Origin: Candidatus Puniceispirillum marinum IMCC1322
Lineage (GTDB): Bacteria; Pseudomonadota; Alphaproteobacteria; Puniceispirillales; Puniceispirillaceae
Direction of reading: 5' to 3'
Assembly (NCBI RefSeq): GCF_000024465.1
Contig: NC_014010.1
Coordinates: 2,269,001 to 2,333,000 of the forward strand
DNA length: 64,000 nt
The position numbers and the translations under genes were made by a program. This document shows positions 53,297-62,750 of the stretch, one piece after another; within the stretch, counting starts at the first letter, position 1, and every line of letters starts with the position of its first letter. The notes under the pieces were generated by a model. That model saw only the letters and a program-made list of their open reading frames with translations, made no database searches and had not been told where the DNA came from.

Positions 53297-53674
53297 ATGA
53301 AGGTTGCTTTTGTGAAGAGTATTTCGGGGACTGCCACATCGAAGAAGGGTGTAAAAACCGAAACGTCAACTTTGTTAGGTTGGATCAAAGGACGTTTTCC
53401 CCTTAAAATCGGGATTGGCAAGACTACAGCGCCCAATATCTCTGAAGCTTTGCGCCAGCAACGCAAAAGTGACCGCACGGCAATCTATCTTGAAAAAGCA
53501 GGCAATACCGAAAATGACGATATCTTTGGTGCGGTTATGGATGCGTTTAATGATGACTCGATCAAGCCCTTCGCAGTCATTGAACCTGACCCTATCGAAG
53601 TGCCAGTTGAACCGAAACCTATCCCTAGCGAATTTGTTCTATTTAAACGCAAGCCAGTACGTTCAAAAGGGTAG
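53297..53674 (+). CDS. Hypothetical protein
   Basis: A 125-residue protein with a basic first half and a proline-rich end (IEPDPIEVPVEPKPIPSEFV, about residues 94-113). It has no signal or membrane helix. I do not recognise it. It converges with the FliL-like gene, with no spacer between the two stops. The mixed composition leaves coding status probable but unproven. Confidence 0.5.
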   Translation: MKVAFVKSISGTATSKKGVKTETSTLLGWIKGRFPLKIGIGKTTAPNISEALRQQRKSDRTAIYLEKAGNTENDDIFGAVMDAFNDDSIKPFAVIEPDPIEVPVEPKPIPSEFVLFKRKPVRSKG

Positions 53675-54388
53675 CTAAAAAATACGAAAACTCGTGAAAT
53701 AAAGCGAGTCTATCTGGCTATTGTAATCATATTTTAATAATTCTTCATTCAGTGCTAGGCGCAGAATTTCTGTGGCGGCGTCGCGTTTTGGTACCGTATC
53801 AAGATCGTCTTCTTTAAATTCGCTAAGATGTCCCAGAATAACCGACCGGAACGCAGGCTCCATATCGGTCATCTCAAGTAAGAAATTATCACCTTCGATA
53901 TATTTGGCCAGCTTTGCGCAGGCAATTTCAACCGACACCATCTTTTTGCTATTCTTCAAATTCGTCGTAAAAGCCAGTACGAAGGAAAAATATTGATACT
54001 CATCGGGCATCATATTTTCGGCTGAGGCATTGTCAGTTGGTATATTGTCACTTGTTGCGTTATCAGCGTCTGCACCTTTCAAATCATCGCCAAGAAGTTC
54101 GGCACCCCTCAAAGCGGCGCTGACACTCATGCCGGATTGCTTGCGCAATTCATACGCTTTGCTGATATCGACAGCTGACGGAGATGAATCCGTGAACAAA
54201 ATGTGGCTACCAATGAATAACACGGCAATGATCATAGCAGGCCCGCCAATAAGCGCAGACATCAACAAGAGCGTCTTGCGCTTTGCTTTTTTCTCGGCAG
54301 CTTTTATCTTTTCTTTTTCGGCCTCGTCTTCTTCATCATCGAGGTCGTCAAAATCGTCTGCATCATTCATGAACGTGTGATCCGGCAC
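53675..54388 (-). CDS. FliL-like protein
   Basis: A 237-residue bitopic membrane protein with the FliL layout. A short acidic/basic cytoplasmic tail is rich in Asp, Glu and Lys (DADDFDDLDDEEDEAEKEK). One helix lies at about residues 41-65. A low-complexity linker is rich in Asn/Asp/Ala, and a C-terminal periplasmic domain ends in SLYFTSFRIF, close to the FliL end. FliL sits at the flagellar stator. No other flagellar gene is in the window, so it is either an isolated flagellar gene or a FliL-domain protein with another job. Confidence 0.65.
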   Translation of the reverse strand: MPDHTFMNDADDFDDLDDEEDEAEKEKIKAAEKKAKRKTLLLMSALIGGPAMIIAVLFIGSHILFTDSSPSAVDISKAYELRKQSGMSVSAALRGAELLGDDLKGADADNATSDNIPTDNASAENMMPDEYQYFSFVLAFTTNLKNSKKMVSVEIACAKLAKYIEGDNFLLEMTDMEPAFRSVILGHLSEFKEDDLDTVPKRDAATEILRLALNEELLKYDYNSQIDSLYFTSFRIF

Positions 54389-54501
54389 TTATCAAAATAT
54401 GTTAATTATGGCCCGATGCCGTGGTGACATCGGTCTTTGCTTATACACCTTTACGGCAGAATTCAGCTTTTTCGTAGGGTAGGTAAAGAAGATACCGAAC
54501 G

Positions 54502-55347
54502 CTATGGCTTCACATCAAAAATAGCATCGCATAATTCGTCGAACCATGGCCATGATTTAACAACCCTATCATTGCTGATAAGATAAATATGCCGGTCAAA
54601 AATAGGCGCATCTTCAAGCTTGAACAGCTGCCCGCTATCACAATGTGGTTTGGCTAGCTCAACAGGCAAATAAGCCGATCCACCATTTTCCAGTAGATAG
54701 TCGCAAGCCCAAACAGATGAACCGATCGAAATGCGGGCTGTTCCGGCGTCACTATAGGCCAATGTATGCTGGCGGGCGAAATTTTCACCCCCATCAACAT
54801 AAAGGTAATTGGAGTCAAACCGAATAGGACTGTCCTTGCGGGTCGAAAATAAGGCCAGCTTTGTAGTGGCTATTTGACGGCTGGTAAAACTTTCATGCCG
54901 CCGAGGTTGAAAGCTTAGCGCCATATCGATGATCCCAGTATCAAGCCATTCATTCATATCACGGGTTTGCCCTGGCCACGCTGCTAGTGCCGTTTGTGGC
55001 TGTGTATTGCGAATATGGTCAAACAGACGATGCCCCCAGTAAGGCCAAATATCGGGAATACATCCGATACTACAAATCTGATTAACAGACCCAGGCAAAG
55101 CGGTCTCGCTTCGTGCCTTTTGCCATAGGTCAAGCATGGCTTCGGCGTAGCGTTTGAATTTCAACCCTGCCAGTGTCATGGCCGCACCCGACTTTTGGCG
55201 GTGTATCAAAGTCTGCCCAAGATTCTGTTCCAAAGCATTAAGACGTGTGGTGACAGTTGATTGCGTAACATGCAGGCGTTCGGACGCGCGGATAAGGCTG
55301 CCTGTATCGACGATCGCCACAAAGGTTTTAAGCGTAACAATGTTCAT
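54502..55347 (-). CDS. LysR-family transcriptional regulator
   Basis: A 281-residue LysR regulator. The helix-turn-helix lies in SLIRASERLHVTQSTVTTRL (about residues 17-36), followed by the linker helix (NALEQNLGQTLIHRQ). The ligand domain is a little shorter than usual. It is divergent from the aldehyde dehydrogenase operon, with about 140 bases between them, so it probably controls that operon in response to one of its intermediates. Confidence 0.9.
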   Translation of the reverse strand: MNIVTLKTFVAIVDTGSLIRASERLHVTQSTVTTRLNALEQNLGQTLIHRQKSGAAMTLAGLKFKRYAEAMLDLWQKARSETALPGSVNQICSIGCIPDIWPYWGHRLFDHIRNTQPQTALAAWPGQTRDMNEWLDTGIIDMALSFQPRRHESFTSRQIATTKLALFSTRKDSPIRFDSNYLYVDGGENFARQHTLAYSDAGTARISIGSSVWACDYLLENGGSAYLPVELAKPHCDSGQLFKLEDAPIFDRHIYLISNDRVVKSWPWFDELCDAIFDVKP

Positions 55348-55485
55348 TATTGCCTCATCTAAGATCAGATAATATGTTCGAATAAATCAAACTTAATAAT
55401 CAGAATAATTCGTTTAACAAATATTGTTTATTTTGTCATTGTCTCATTGGAAATGGATACATTCCTGACAGATAGGTGGCTGGAA

Positions 55486-56967
55486 ATGACGAATGTAGTT
55501 GATTATAAAATGCTGGTTGATGGGGTGTGGATTGGCGCGTCAGATGATAAAACTTTTGACAGCATCAACCCAGCAACCGGCCAAGTATGGGCGCGCGTCC
55601 CAGAGGCAACGGCGGCAGATGTTGATATCGCTGTGCGGGCGGCTGACCGGGCGTTTCATGATGGACCTTGGGCCAAGATGAGTCCAACTGAACGAGGCCA
55701 TTGTTTGCGCCGGCTTGCCGAATTGCTGGCTGGTCATTCCGAACAGCTTGGTCATACCGAAGCGGTTGATACAGGCAAGATGCTCAAGGAAACGCGATGG
55801 CAGGCAAAATATATTGCTGAATTCTTTCATTTCTACGCGGGCTGTGCTGACAAGATACATGGCGACACTTTGCCGATCGACAAGCCTGATCTGTTTGTCT
55901 TTACCGATCGTGAACCGCTGGGCGTTATCGCGGCTGTTGTGCCTTGGAATTCACAACTGTTCCTGAGCGCTGTGAAGATTGGTCCGGCGCTGGCGGCTGG
56001 AAACACGGTCGTTATGAAAGCTTCCGAACATGCCTCGGCAGCAATGCTGGAATTTGGCAAGCTTATTAAAGAGGCCGGTATTCCCGATGGGGTGGTTAAT
56101 ATCATAACTGGTCATGGCGACCCGTGTGGCAAGGCGCTTACATCGCATCCGCTGGTGGCACGTATATCCTTTACCGGCGGGCCTATTGCCGCGCGTCATG
56201 TATTACATAATTCAGCCGAAAATTTTGCCGAAGTATCGCTGGAACTTGGTGGAAAATCTCCAATCATCGTATTTGATGATGCAAATATTGAAAGTGCGGT
56301 AAATGGCGCCGTCGCGGGTATATTTGGCGCTGCAGGTCAAAGTTGTGTGGCTGGATCACGTCTTTATCTGCATGAAGATATTGCCGATGAATTTCTTGCA
56401 CGAATGAAAACCGCTGCCGAAAGCATCCTGATTGGTGATCCCCTTGCCGAAGAAACGCAGATGGGGCCGCTTTGTACGGTTGGTCAGCGCGATGTGATTG
56501 AACGCGAAGTTGCGCATGCGGTCAGTGAAGGTGGCCATATTTTATCTGGGGGAAAACGCCCAGATGGTCTTGATGGCATCTATTTTGAGCCAACGATTAT
56601 TGAATGTCCGCGTCAGGATCTGCGCATTGTTGATACCGAACTTTTTGGTCCGGTTGTCAGTGTTCTGCGGTTCCGCGACGAAGCTGAGGTTTTAGCGCTG
56701 GCTAATGATACTAAGCATGGTTTGGCGGCTGGTATTTTTACGCGCGATAGTGCGCGCTCTATCCGCATGGCAAAGGCTGTGCGTGCAGGCATCGTTTGGG
56801 TCAATACGTATCGCGCGGTATCGCCAATCGCCGAATTTGGAGGTGTCAAAGGATCTGGCTATGGCCGCGAAAGCGGATTTCAGGCGGTCTATGATTATAC
56901 CAGACCAAAGACAATCTGGATGAACACTTCAGACGAACCGCTAGGTGCGGTTTTTGTATCCCGTTGA
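55486..56967 (+). CDS. Aldehyde dehydrogenase
   Basis: NAD(P)-dependent aldehyde dehydrogenase of the classical superfamily, about 493 residues. The catalytic Glu lies in VSLELGGKSPIIVFDDANIE and the catalytic Cys in FGAAGQSCVAGSRLYLH. The cofactor-binding Asn is in AVVPWNSQL, and GSGYGRESG is near the end. I take ATG 55486 as the start because AGGTGG lies 6 bases upstream. It is the first gene of the operon with a luciferase-like monooxygenase, an alpha/beta hydrolase, a thiamine-diphosphate enzyme and a CMD-family protein. Confidence 0.93.
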   Translation: MTNVVDYKMLVDGVWIGASDDKTFDSINPATGQVWARVPEATAADVDIAVRAADRAFHDGPWAKMSPTERGHCLRRLAELLAGHSEQLGHTEAVDTGKMLKETRWQAKYIAEFFHFYAGCADKIHGDTLPIDKPDLFVFTDREPLGVIAAVVPWNSQLFLSAVKIGPALAAGNTVVMKASEHASAAMLEFGKLIKEAGIPDGVVNIITGHGDPCGKALTSHPLVARISFTGGPIAARHVLHNSAENFAEVSLELGGKSPIIVFDDANIESAVNGAVAGIFGAAGQSCVAGSRLYLHEDIADEFLARMKTAAESILIGDPLAEETQMGPLCTVGQRDVIEREVAHAVSEGGHILSGGKRPDGLDGIYFEPTIIECPRQDLRIVDTELFGPVVSVLRFRDEAEVLALANDTKHGLAAGIFTRDSARSIRMAKAVRAGIVWVNTYRAVSPIAEFGGVKGSGYGRESGFQAVYDYTRPKTIWMNTSDEPLGAVFVSR

Positions 56968-56983
56968 TGAAAAGGAATAGAAT

Positions 56984-58021
56984 ATGAAATTCCAACTTGC
57001 TGTAAATCTTGAGCGTCTTGATGATTCAATCGATATGGATGCGGTTCAACGCCATACCTTGGAAATGGTGCAGATGGCCGAACAGGGTGGTTTTGATCTT
57101 GTATGGTCTGCCGAACATCATGCGCTGGAGATGACAATAGCGCCCAACCCGTTCCAGATACTGACATGGTGGGCAGGGCATACGGATCGTATCCGCCTGG
57201 GCACAGCCGTGGCCACAGCCCCTTATTGGCATCCAATCAATCTGGCTGGCGAGGCGGCCTTTACCGATCTGATTTCGGGAGGTCGTCTTGAATTTGGTAT
57301 TGGATCCGGCGCCTATCAGCGTGAATTTGACCGTATGCGCCCCGGTTTGAAGCAGTCAGATGCATGGCAATATATGCATGAGATGTTGCCTGCCGTAAAA
57401 GCGCTCTGGCAAGGCGATTATGCACATGATGGTGAATTCTGGTCATTTCCGACATCGACCTCGGTGCCAAAGCCAGTCCAGCATCCGCATCCGCCTATCT
57501 GGGTCGCAGCACGTGCGCCGATCACCTATGACTATGCGGTCAAGCATGGCTATAACATCATGTCATGGCCGCTAACGCGTCCATTTTCCGAAGCCGAGTT
57601 ATATAAGGGACGGCTTGATGAGGCGATGGCGGCCAATCCGGATGCACAACGCCCAACATTTGCGATGATGCGCCATAGCGCGGTCTATGCCAAAGCCGAA
57701 GACTGGACTAAGCCAGTGCAAGCATTGCAAAGAACACTTGGACAATTTGAAAATCTGTTCAAGAATCTGGGTGATGTGGTGAATGGATTTCCAAAGCAGA
57801 TACCGCTTGATGAACTGGAAAACCGTGATGAGTATAATGCCGATATGCTGCGCGAGAATTTGATGTTTGGTACGCCAGAAGAAGTCATCAACAAGCTAAA
57901 GCGATATGAAGCTTTGGGTGTTGATGCCTTCATTTACTATGCAAGCATGAATTTAGACATGGCGTCACAAAAGCAATCGCTAAAGCTGTTCTGCGACGAA
58001 GTCATACCTGCCTTTTCGTAA
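56984..58021 (+). CDS. LLM-class flavin-dependent monooxygenase
   Basis: A luciferase-like TIM-barrel monooxygenase using FMNH2, 345 residues. Family patterns include MAEQGGFDLVWSAEHH (about residues 30-45), RIRLGTAVATAPYWHP (about 69-84), GGRLEFGIGSGAYQREFDRM (about 99-118) and PPIWVAARAP (about 167-176). It could be an alkanesulfonate, Baeyer-Villiger-type or amide/ester monooxygenase. Sequence alone does not decide. It follows the aldehyde dehydrogenase by 16 bases. Confidence 0.9.
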   Translation: MKFQLAVNLERLDDSIDMDAVQRHTLEMVQMAEQGGFDLVWSAEHHALEMTIAPNPFQILTWWAGHTDRIRLGTAVATAPYWHPINLAGEAAFTDLISGGRLEFGIGSGAYQREFDRMRPGLKQSDAWQYMHEMLPAVKALWQGDYAHDGEFWSFPTSTSVPKPVQHPHPPIWVAARAPITYDYAVKHGYNIMSWPLTRPFSEAELYKGRLDEAMAANPDAQRPTFAMMRHSAVYAKAEDWTKPVQALQRTLGQFENLFKNLGDVVNGFPKQIPLDELENRDEYNADMLRENLMFGTPEEVINKLKRYEALGVDAFIYYASMNLDMASQKQSLKLFCDEVIPAFS

Positions 58022-58057
58022 ATCATGCCAATTTAAAGCGTCAGCAAGGGGAAGCAT

Positions 58058-58879
58058 ATGCCTGTTTCGGGTAATGGTACGGTCTTTGACCTTTATGAGT
58101 CTAGTAATCGTGGGTCTGATAACAGGCCGGTTATTACCCTTGTGCATGGGCTGGGATTGACGCGGGCGACATGGGCTGGCCATATCCCACATCTGGCTGA
58201 ACATTATCGGGTTCTGAACTATGATCTCTATGGGCATGGCGACTCGGCTCCGCCACCACGACGTCCGGATTTGAGCCTGTTTGCAGAACAGCTTGCCGAA
58301 CTGATGGATGAGTTAGAAATAGCGCAATCTGCTGTGGTTGGCTTTTCACTAGGCGGCATGATTAACCGCCGTTTTGCGATGGATTATCCTGGCCGCGCTT
58401 GGGCACTGGCTATTTTGAACTCACCACATGAACGCGGGGCCGAAGCCCAGAAACTTGTTGAAGAACGGGCGGCAAAGTCGGATGAAGGTGGTCCCGGCGC
58501 CACACTTGATACCACTATCGAACGGTGGTTCACGCCTGATTTCATCGAAAAAAATGATGATGTAATTTCCCGGATCCGTAGTTGGGTGCTTGCAAATGAT
58601 CCCAAAGTCTATGCGCAATGCCGTCAGGTGCTGGCGCATGGCGTTCTGGAACTGATACGCCCCGTAGTGTCAATTGATGTGCCATCACTGGTTATGACAT
58701 GTATGTATGATAGTGGAAGTACCCCGGCCATGTCGCATGCGATTGCCAGTGAAATTGAAAATGCAGATACGATCATAGTGCCCGATCTTCAACATATGGG
58801 GCTGGTTGAAAAGCCGATGCTCTTTGCGGCACCGGTTCGTAATTTTCTTGATACGCATAATATGAATAATTCTGGCTGA
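58058..58879 (+). CDS. Alpha/beta-fold hydrolase
   Basis: A serine hydrolase with the alpha/beta fold, 273 residues. The oxyanion region is VTLVHGLGLTRATW (about residues 26-39), and the nucleophile Ser lies in VVGFSLGGMI (about 92-101). A late Asp is in MTCMYDSG and a His in VPDLQHMGLVEKP, which would complete the triad. The 3-oxoadipate enol-lactonase branch is a fair analogy, and GHGDSAPP is typical of it. It probably hydrolyses an ester or lactone made by the preceding monooxygenase (inference). Confidence 0.88.
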   Translation: MPVSGNGTVFDLYESSNRGSDNRPVITLVHGLGLTRATWAGHIPHLAEHYRVLNYDLYGHGDSAPPPRRPDLSLFAEQLAELMDELEIAQSAVVGFSLGGMINRRFAMDYPGRAWALAILNSPHERGAEAQKLVEERAAKSDEGGPGATLDTTIERWFTPDFIEKNDDVISRIRSWVLANDPKVYAQCRQVLAHGVLELIRPVVSIDVPSLVMTCMYDSGSTPAMSHAIASEIENADTIIVPDLQHMGLVEKPMLFAAPVRNFLDTHNMNNSG

Positions 58880-58910
58880 ATGCCATTGGCTGTTGAAAGG
58901 TAAGTTTCTT

Positions 58911-60599
58911 ATGAAAAAAATGTCTGGCGGTCAGGCCGCGGTTGAGTCACTCAAGGTCGAAAATGTGTCACATGTTTTCGGTTTGATTGGCTCGGCAACA
59001 ATGGAAATGTTTGATGCGCTTTATGATGCTGATACGATCAATTTCATCGGCATACATGATGAACGCACTGGCACGCATATGGCAGATGGTTTTGCCCGTG
59101 CATCGGGCAAGCCGGGGGTTGTGCTGGCGGGGCAGAATGGCCCTGGTGCTACCAATCTGGTAACGGGACTGGCGCAGGCGTCGGCAGCTTTTTCGCCGGT
59201 TATTTCGATCGCAGGGGCGCTGTCATCAGGGCATGTCTATCGCGATGCGTTTCAGGAGGTTGATCAACAGGCGCTATTTACGCCGGTGACGAAAAAAACC
59301 TGGACTGTGACCCAAACGGCGCGGGTGCCCGAAATGTTTCGCGAGGCATTTCGTGTGGCTATGGCACCACGTCGGGGGCCGGTGCAAATCAATCTACCGC
59401 GTGATATTTTGGCAGAAACGATTGATTTTCCAGCCTTTCAATCGCCCGATACCTATCGTGAACACAGCATGCCTGCCGCCCCGCAAAATGTGATTGAAAA
59501 CGCGGCCAAGATGTTACGTGACGCCAAAGCACCTGTCATTGTCATTGGTGGTGGCATCAAAAATAGCGGTGGTCAGGCTGACGCTCTGGCTCTTGCCGAA
59601 GCCTTGAACGCACCTATCATAATGGCACCAGGTCATGGTGATGCGATTCCCTTTGGCCATCCGCTAAATGCTGGCCAGATGGGGCCAAGGGGCAATCTGG
59701 TCGCGTCACGTCTGGCGCGAGAAGCTGATGTCATTCTGGCACTTGGTACGCGTCTTGGCTTTAATTCGACCTTCTATTCATATGATAATATAAACGCCGG
59801 TGCGGCGATTATTCAGGTTGAATTGGAAGCTACCGCCATTGGCCGTTATTTCCCGATTGCGCTTGGTATCTGGGCCGAGGTACGCGAGACCGCAAAGCAA
59901 CTGACCAAAGCGGTTGCAACCTTGCAGGGACGTGCCGAAGTTGATGCCTGGACCGCACAGTTTAAAACGGATCGTGCCGCTTATCTGGCCAAGCGCGATG
60001 CTGATGCAGCTTCAGATGTTTTCCCGATCCAGCCATCTGGTTTGTTCAAAGAACTTCGTGGTGTCCTGCCACATGATGCGGCCATTACAATGGATGCAGG
60101 CACATTATGTCTGCAAGCAACCGATGCACTGAATTACTGGCAACCACCAAGCCTGTTCACGCCGCTTGATTTCGGGCTTGTTGGATTTTCGCATGCTTGT
60201 GGTCTTGGCGTAAAGCTTGCCTGTCCTGATCGTCCTGTTGTCAGCATGATGGGTGATGGCGGTTTTGGAATGACAATTTCCGAGCTAAGTACGGCTGTTC
60301 AGCATGGCATTAACACCGTCACAATTGTAATGAATAATCAATGCTGGGGCGCGGAAAAAGCCTATCAGCGAGATTTCTTTGGCGAGAGATATATTGGCGC
60401 TGATGTGCATAGCCCGCCTTTTGACAAGGTTGCCGAGCTTTATGGTGCAGCTGGCTTCAAGGCTGAACGAATAGGCGATGTTGGGGATGTGGTAAAAGCC
60501 GCTTTGGACGCCAATAAACCGGCGGTGGTTGAGATTGCGGTTGATCCCAAAGCCTTGTTCAGCTTCCGCCGCGACAGTTTCAAACATCGGGGAGGGTGA
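58911..60599 (+). CDS. Thiamine-diphosphate enzyme, Xsc/acetolactate-synthase-like
   Basis: A ThDP-dependent enzyme of about 562 residues. The PYR domain carries HVFGLIGSATMEMFDALYD (about residues 19-37) and the activating Glu in HDERTGTHMADGFARASG. The ThDP/Mg motif is MMGDGGFGMTISELSTAVQH, followed by NNQCWGAEKAYQRDFFGERY. The WGAEK segment recalls sulfoacetaldehyde acetyltransferase (Xsc), and EVDQQALFTPVTKKTWTV recalls acetolactate synthase and oxalyl-CoA decarboxylase relatives. ATG 58911 is preferred, with AAAGG upstream. The substrate is uncertain. The operon context (aldehyde dehydrogenase, monooxygenase, hydrolase) does not prove a sulfonate role. Confidence 0.87.
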   Translation: MKKMSGGQAAVESLKVENVSHVFGLIGSATMEMFDALYDADTINFIGIHDERTGTHMADGFARASGKPGVVLAGQNGPGATNLVTGLAQASAAFSPVISIAGALSSGHVYRDAFQEVDQQALFTPVTKKTWTVTQTARVPEMFREAFRVAMAPRRGPVQINLPRDILAETIDFPAFQSPDTYREHSMPAAPQNVIENAAKMLRDAKAPVIVIGGGIKNSGGQADALALAEALNAPIIMAPGHGDAIPFGHPLNAGQMGPRGNLVASRLAREADVILALGTRLGFNSTFYSYDNINAGAAIIQVELEATAIGRYFPIALGIWAEVRETAKQLTKAVATLQGRAEVDAWTAQFKTDRAAYLAKRDADAASDVFPIQPSGLFKELRGVLPHDAAITMDAGTLCLQATDALNYWQPPSLFTPLDFGLVGFSHACGLGVKLACPDRPVVSMMGDGGFGMTISELSTAVQHGINTVTIVMNNQCWGAEKAYQRDFFGERYIGADVHSPPFDKVAELYGAAGFKAERIGDVGDVVKAALDANKPAVVEIAVDPKALFSFRRDSFKHRGG

Positions 60600-60603
60600 A
60601 TTT

Positions 60604-60990
60604 ATGACTGATAATGACGTGTTATTTCCGCATACCGAGGCACATAAAGCCAAAGGTGACTGGAATCCCATCTGGGATAAATTAGCTGAACTGGATGCTG
60701 AATTTCTCGAGGCATATCTGGCCTTTCGCAGTGTGCCGCATCGCGAGGGTCCGCTACCCCAGAAATACAAAGAACTGATCATGATTGCGATCAATGCGGC
60801 CACAACGCATCTATATGCCCCCGGTGTTCGCCGGCATATGCAGAATGCGCTAAAGGCGGGTGCCACGCAGGACGAAATCTTCGAAACGATTCAGCTGACC
60901 ACAGTGATGGGCATTCATGCCTGTAACCTTGCGGTGCCAATTCTGATCGAAGAAGTCGAAGCCATGAATAAAGCCAATAATGACAGCTAA
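60604..60990 (+). CDS. Carboxymuconolactone decarboxylase (CMD) family protein lacking CxxC
   Basis: An all-helical CMD-family protein, 128 residues. The family core is KELIMIAINAATTHLYAPGV (about residues 57-76), followed by RRHMQNALKAGATQDEIFET. In AhpD-type members a CxxC stands in this helix. Here there is no Cys, only TTHLYAPGVRRH, so a disulfide peroxidase role is unlikely and a decarboxylase- or lyase-like role is more plausible. It starts 4 bases after the thiamine enzyme stop and ends the operon. Confidence 0.85.
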   Translation: MTDNDVLFPHTEAHKAKGDWNPIWDKLAELDAEFLEAYLAFRSVPHREGPLPQKYKELIMIAINAATTHLYAPGVRRHMQNALKAGATQDEIFETIQLTTVMGIHACNLAVPILIEEVEAMNKANNDS

Positions 60991-61011
60991 CCTGTCGGCA
61001 GTCTGTTATAG

Positions 61012-62553
61012 CTACTTATCAAGAGGCGGAAAGCGGGTTTTGGCCGCGGCCACCGTCCAGTCCATATGATTGCGGACATATTCTTGTGCTGCATCGCGAG
61101 GTGGGTTGTAATCCCATGCTGTCAGGTCGCCATGTTGCATCGCATTATAGACTGACTGCCGCTGTTTCTGTTTGGCAATGACATCGGTGCGGATAGCGGC
61201 GCTGTTCCAACGTGCGACTACCTCGGCGGCAAAGTTATCTGCAATCGTCTGATATGTGGGGTCATCTGCAAGATTGGTCATTTCGGCAGGATCATTGGTG
61301 ATATTATATAGCTGTGCTGGATCGCCGTCGCAGTGGATATATTTATAGTCGCCACGACGTATCATGAATACAGGATGGCCCGTCATTTCGGCGCAATATT
61401 CACCTATAGCATCGCCGTTATCTTCACCAGTGCCTGTGGCCATTGGCCATAGTGAACGCCCATCAATTGGTTGCCCCAATTCAGGCTTGTCATGGCCTGT
61501 CTGCGCGGCAATATCGATCATAGTGGGCAGTATATCGACCAATGAACAAGGGCTAGTAACCGTCCCTTTGGCTACATTAGGCCCAGCCATCACCAATGGC
61601 ACCCGTCCCGAATGTTCAAAGAAGTTCATTTTGTACCATAGGCCACGTTCACCAAGCATATCACCATGATCAGCGGTGATGAAAATGATCGTATTATCAA
61701 GTTGACCGGTTTCATCGAGGGTGCGGACAATGTCGCCAACCTTGCTGTCAAAATAGGATGTGTTGGCATAATAGGCGTGTCGCGCGTTACGGATTTCATC
61801 CTCGGTTACGGCAACGGTACTGGCCTCAATTCCATCCATAAGGCGTTGTGAAAACGCATCCTGTTGATCGCGTGTCAATGTATAGGCTGGCATATCTATA
61901 TCTGCCTGATCATAAAGATCCCACCATTCTGGTCGCGCAACATAGGGATCATGTGGGTGAATGAAGCTGGCAACCATGCAGAAAGGTTGGGTTTTTTCAC
62001 AGGCATACTCCATTAATTTGCGCTTGGCAAAAAAGCACACTTCTTCGTCATACTCGATCTGAAAGGTGGTTGCGGCAACGCCAGCTTCGCGCACCGAATC
62101 CATATTATGATACCATTTATCAATTCGTTCATCAGGCAGTTCCCAGTCGGGTGTCCACGCGAAATCTGACGGATAGACATCTGTTGTGATCCGTTCTTCA
62201 AAGCCGTGAAGCTGATCGGGGCCAATAAAATGCATCTTCCCTGACAAGCATGTTCGATAGCCCATCGACCGAAGATAATGTGCAAAAGTGGGAATGGATG
62301 ACGGAAACTCACTGGCATTGTCATAGGCGGCAATGCGGGTCACCAGTTGACCTGACATAAAGCTAAATCGAGAGGGCGCGCATAAAGGGGCATTGCAATA
62401 AGCCGCATCAAAGCGCATGCCTCGTTTGGCTAATGCATCTATATGCGGCGTTTTCACAAGCGGATGCCCATAGGCACTGGTGAATTGGGGCGCGAGCTGG
62501 TCAGCCATGATCAGCATAATATTTGGTACAGCAGATACGTTATTTTGTGTCAT
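61012..62553 (-). CDS. betC: Choline-sulfatase
   Basis: A formylglycine-type sulfatase. The modification motif C-A-P-S-R is in NAPLCAPSRFSFMSGQL (about residues 49-65), and the metal Asp is in IMLIMADQLAPQFTSAYGHP (about 12-31). ITADHGDMLGERGLWYKMNF carries further metal and sulfate residues. The closeness to BetC is strong across YRTCLSGKMHFIGPDQLHGF. BetC releases choline and sulfate from choline-O-sulfate, a compatible solute of marine origin. ATG 62553 is chosen, with AAGGG upstream. The protein is 513 aa with this start. It has no signal peptide, as expected for a cytoplasmic enzyme. Confidence 0.9.
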   Translation of the reverse strand: MTQNNVSAVPNIMLIMADQLAPQFTSAYGHPLVKTPHIDALAKRGMRFDAAYCNAPLCAPSRFSFMSGQLVTRIAAYDNASEFPSSIPTFAHYLRSMGYRTCLSGKMHFIGPDQLHGFEERITTDVYPSDFAWTPDWELPDERIDKWYHNMDSVREAGVAATTFQIEYDEEVCFFAKRKLMEYACEKTQPFCMVASFIHPHDPYVARPEWWDLYDQADIDMPAYTLTRDQQDAFSQRLMDGIEASTVAVTEDEIRNARHAYYANTSYFDSKVGDIVRTLDETGQLDNTIIFITADHGDMLGERGLWYKMNFFEHSGRVPLVMAGPNVAKGTVTSPCSLVDILPTMIDIAAQTGHDKPELGQPIDGRSLWPMATGTGEDNGDAIGEYCAEMTGHPVFMIRRGDYKYIHCDGDPAQLYNITNDPAEMTNLADDPTYQTIADNFAAEVVARWNSAAIRTDVIAKQKQRQSVYNAMQHGDLTAWDYNPPRDAAQEYVRNHMDWTVAAAKTRFPPLDK

Positions 62554-62750
62554 TTTAACCCTTGTGATGCCAATGCGCATGATGGTTTGAAGCGGATCTA
62601 TCTAATACTGGGAAGTAAAAAGCAGATAGGTCAAATATTTTCTGTTATGCGGCTATCCAAATCGTGATGCTGTGCCGAAGGCATACTATGCTAGCCTGCT
62701 GATCTGAACCCGATCAGCCAATGACTCAAAAATCAAAGTAGCGGGGTGTG

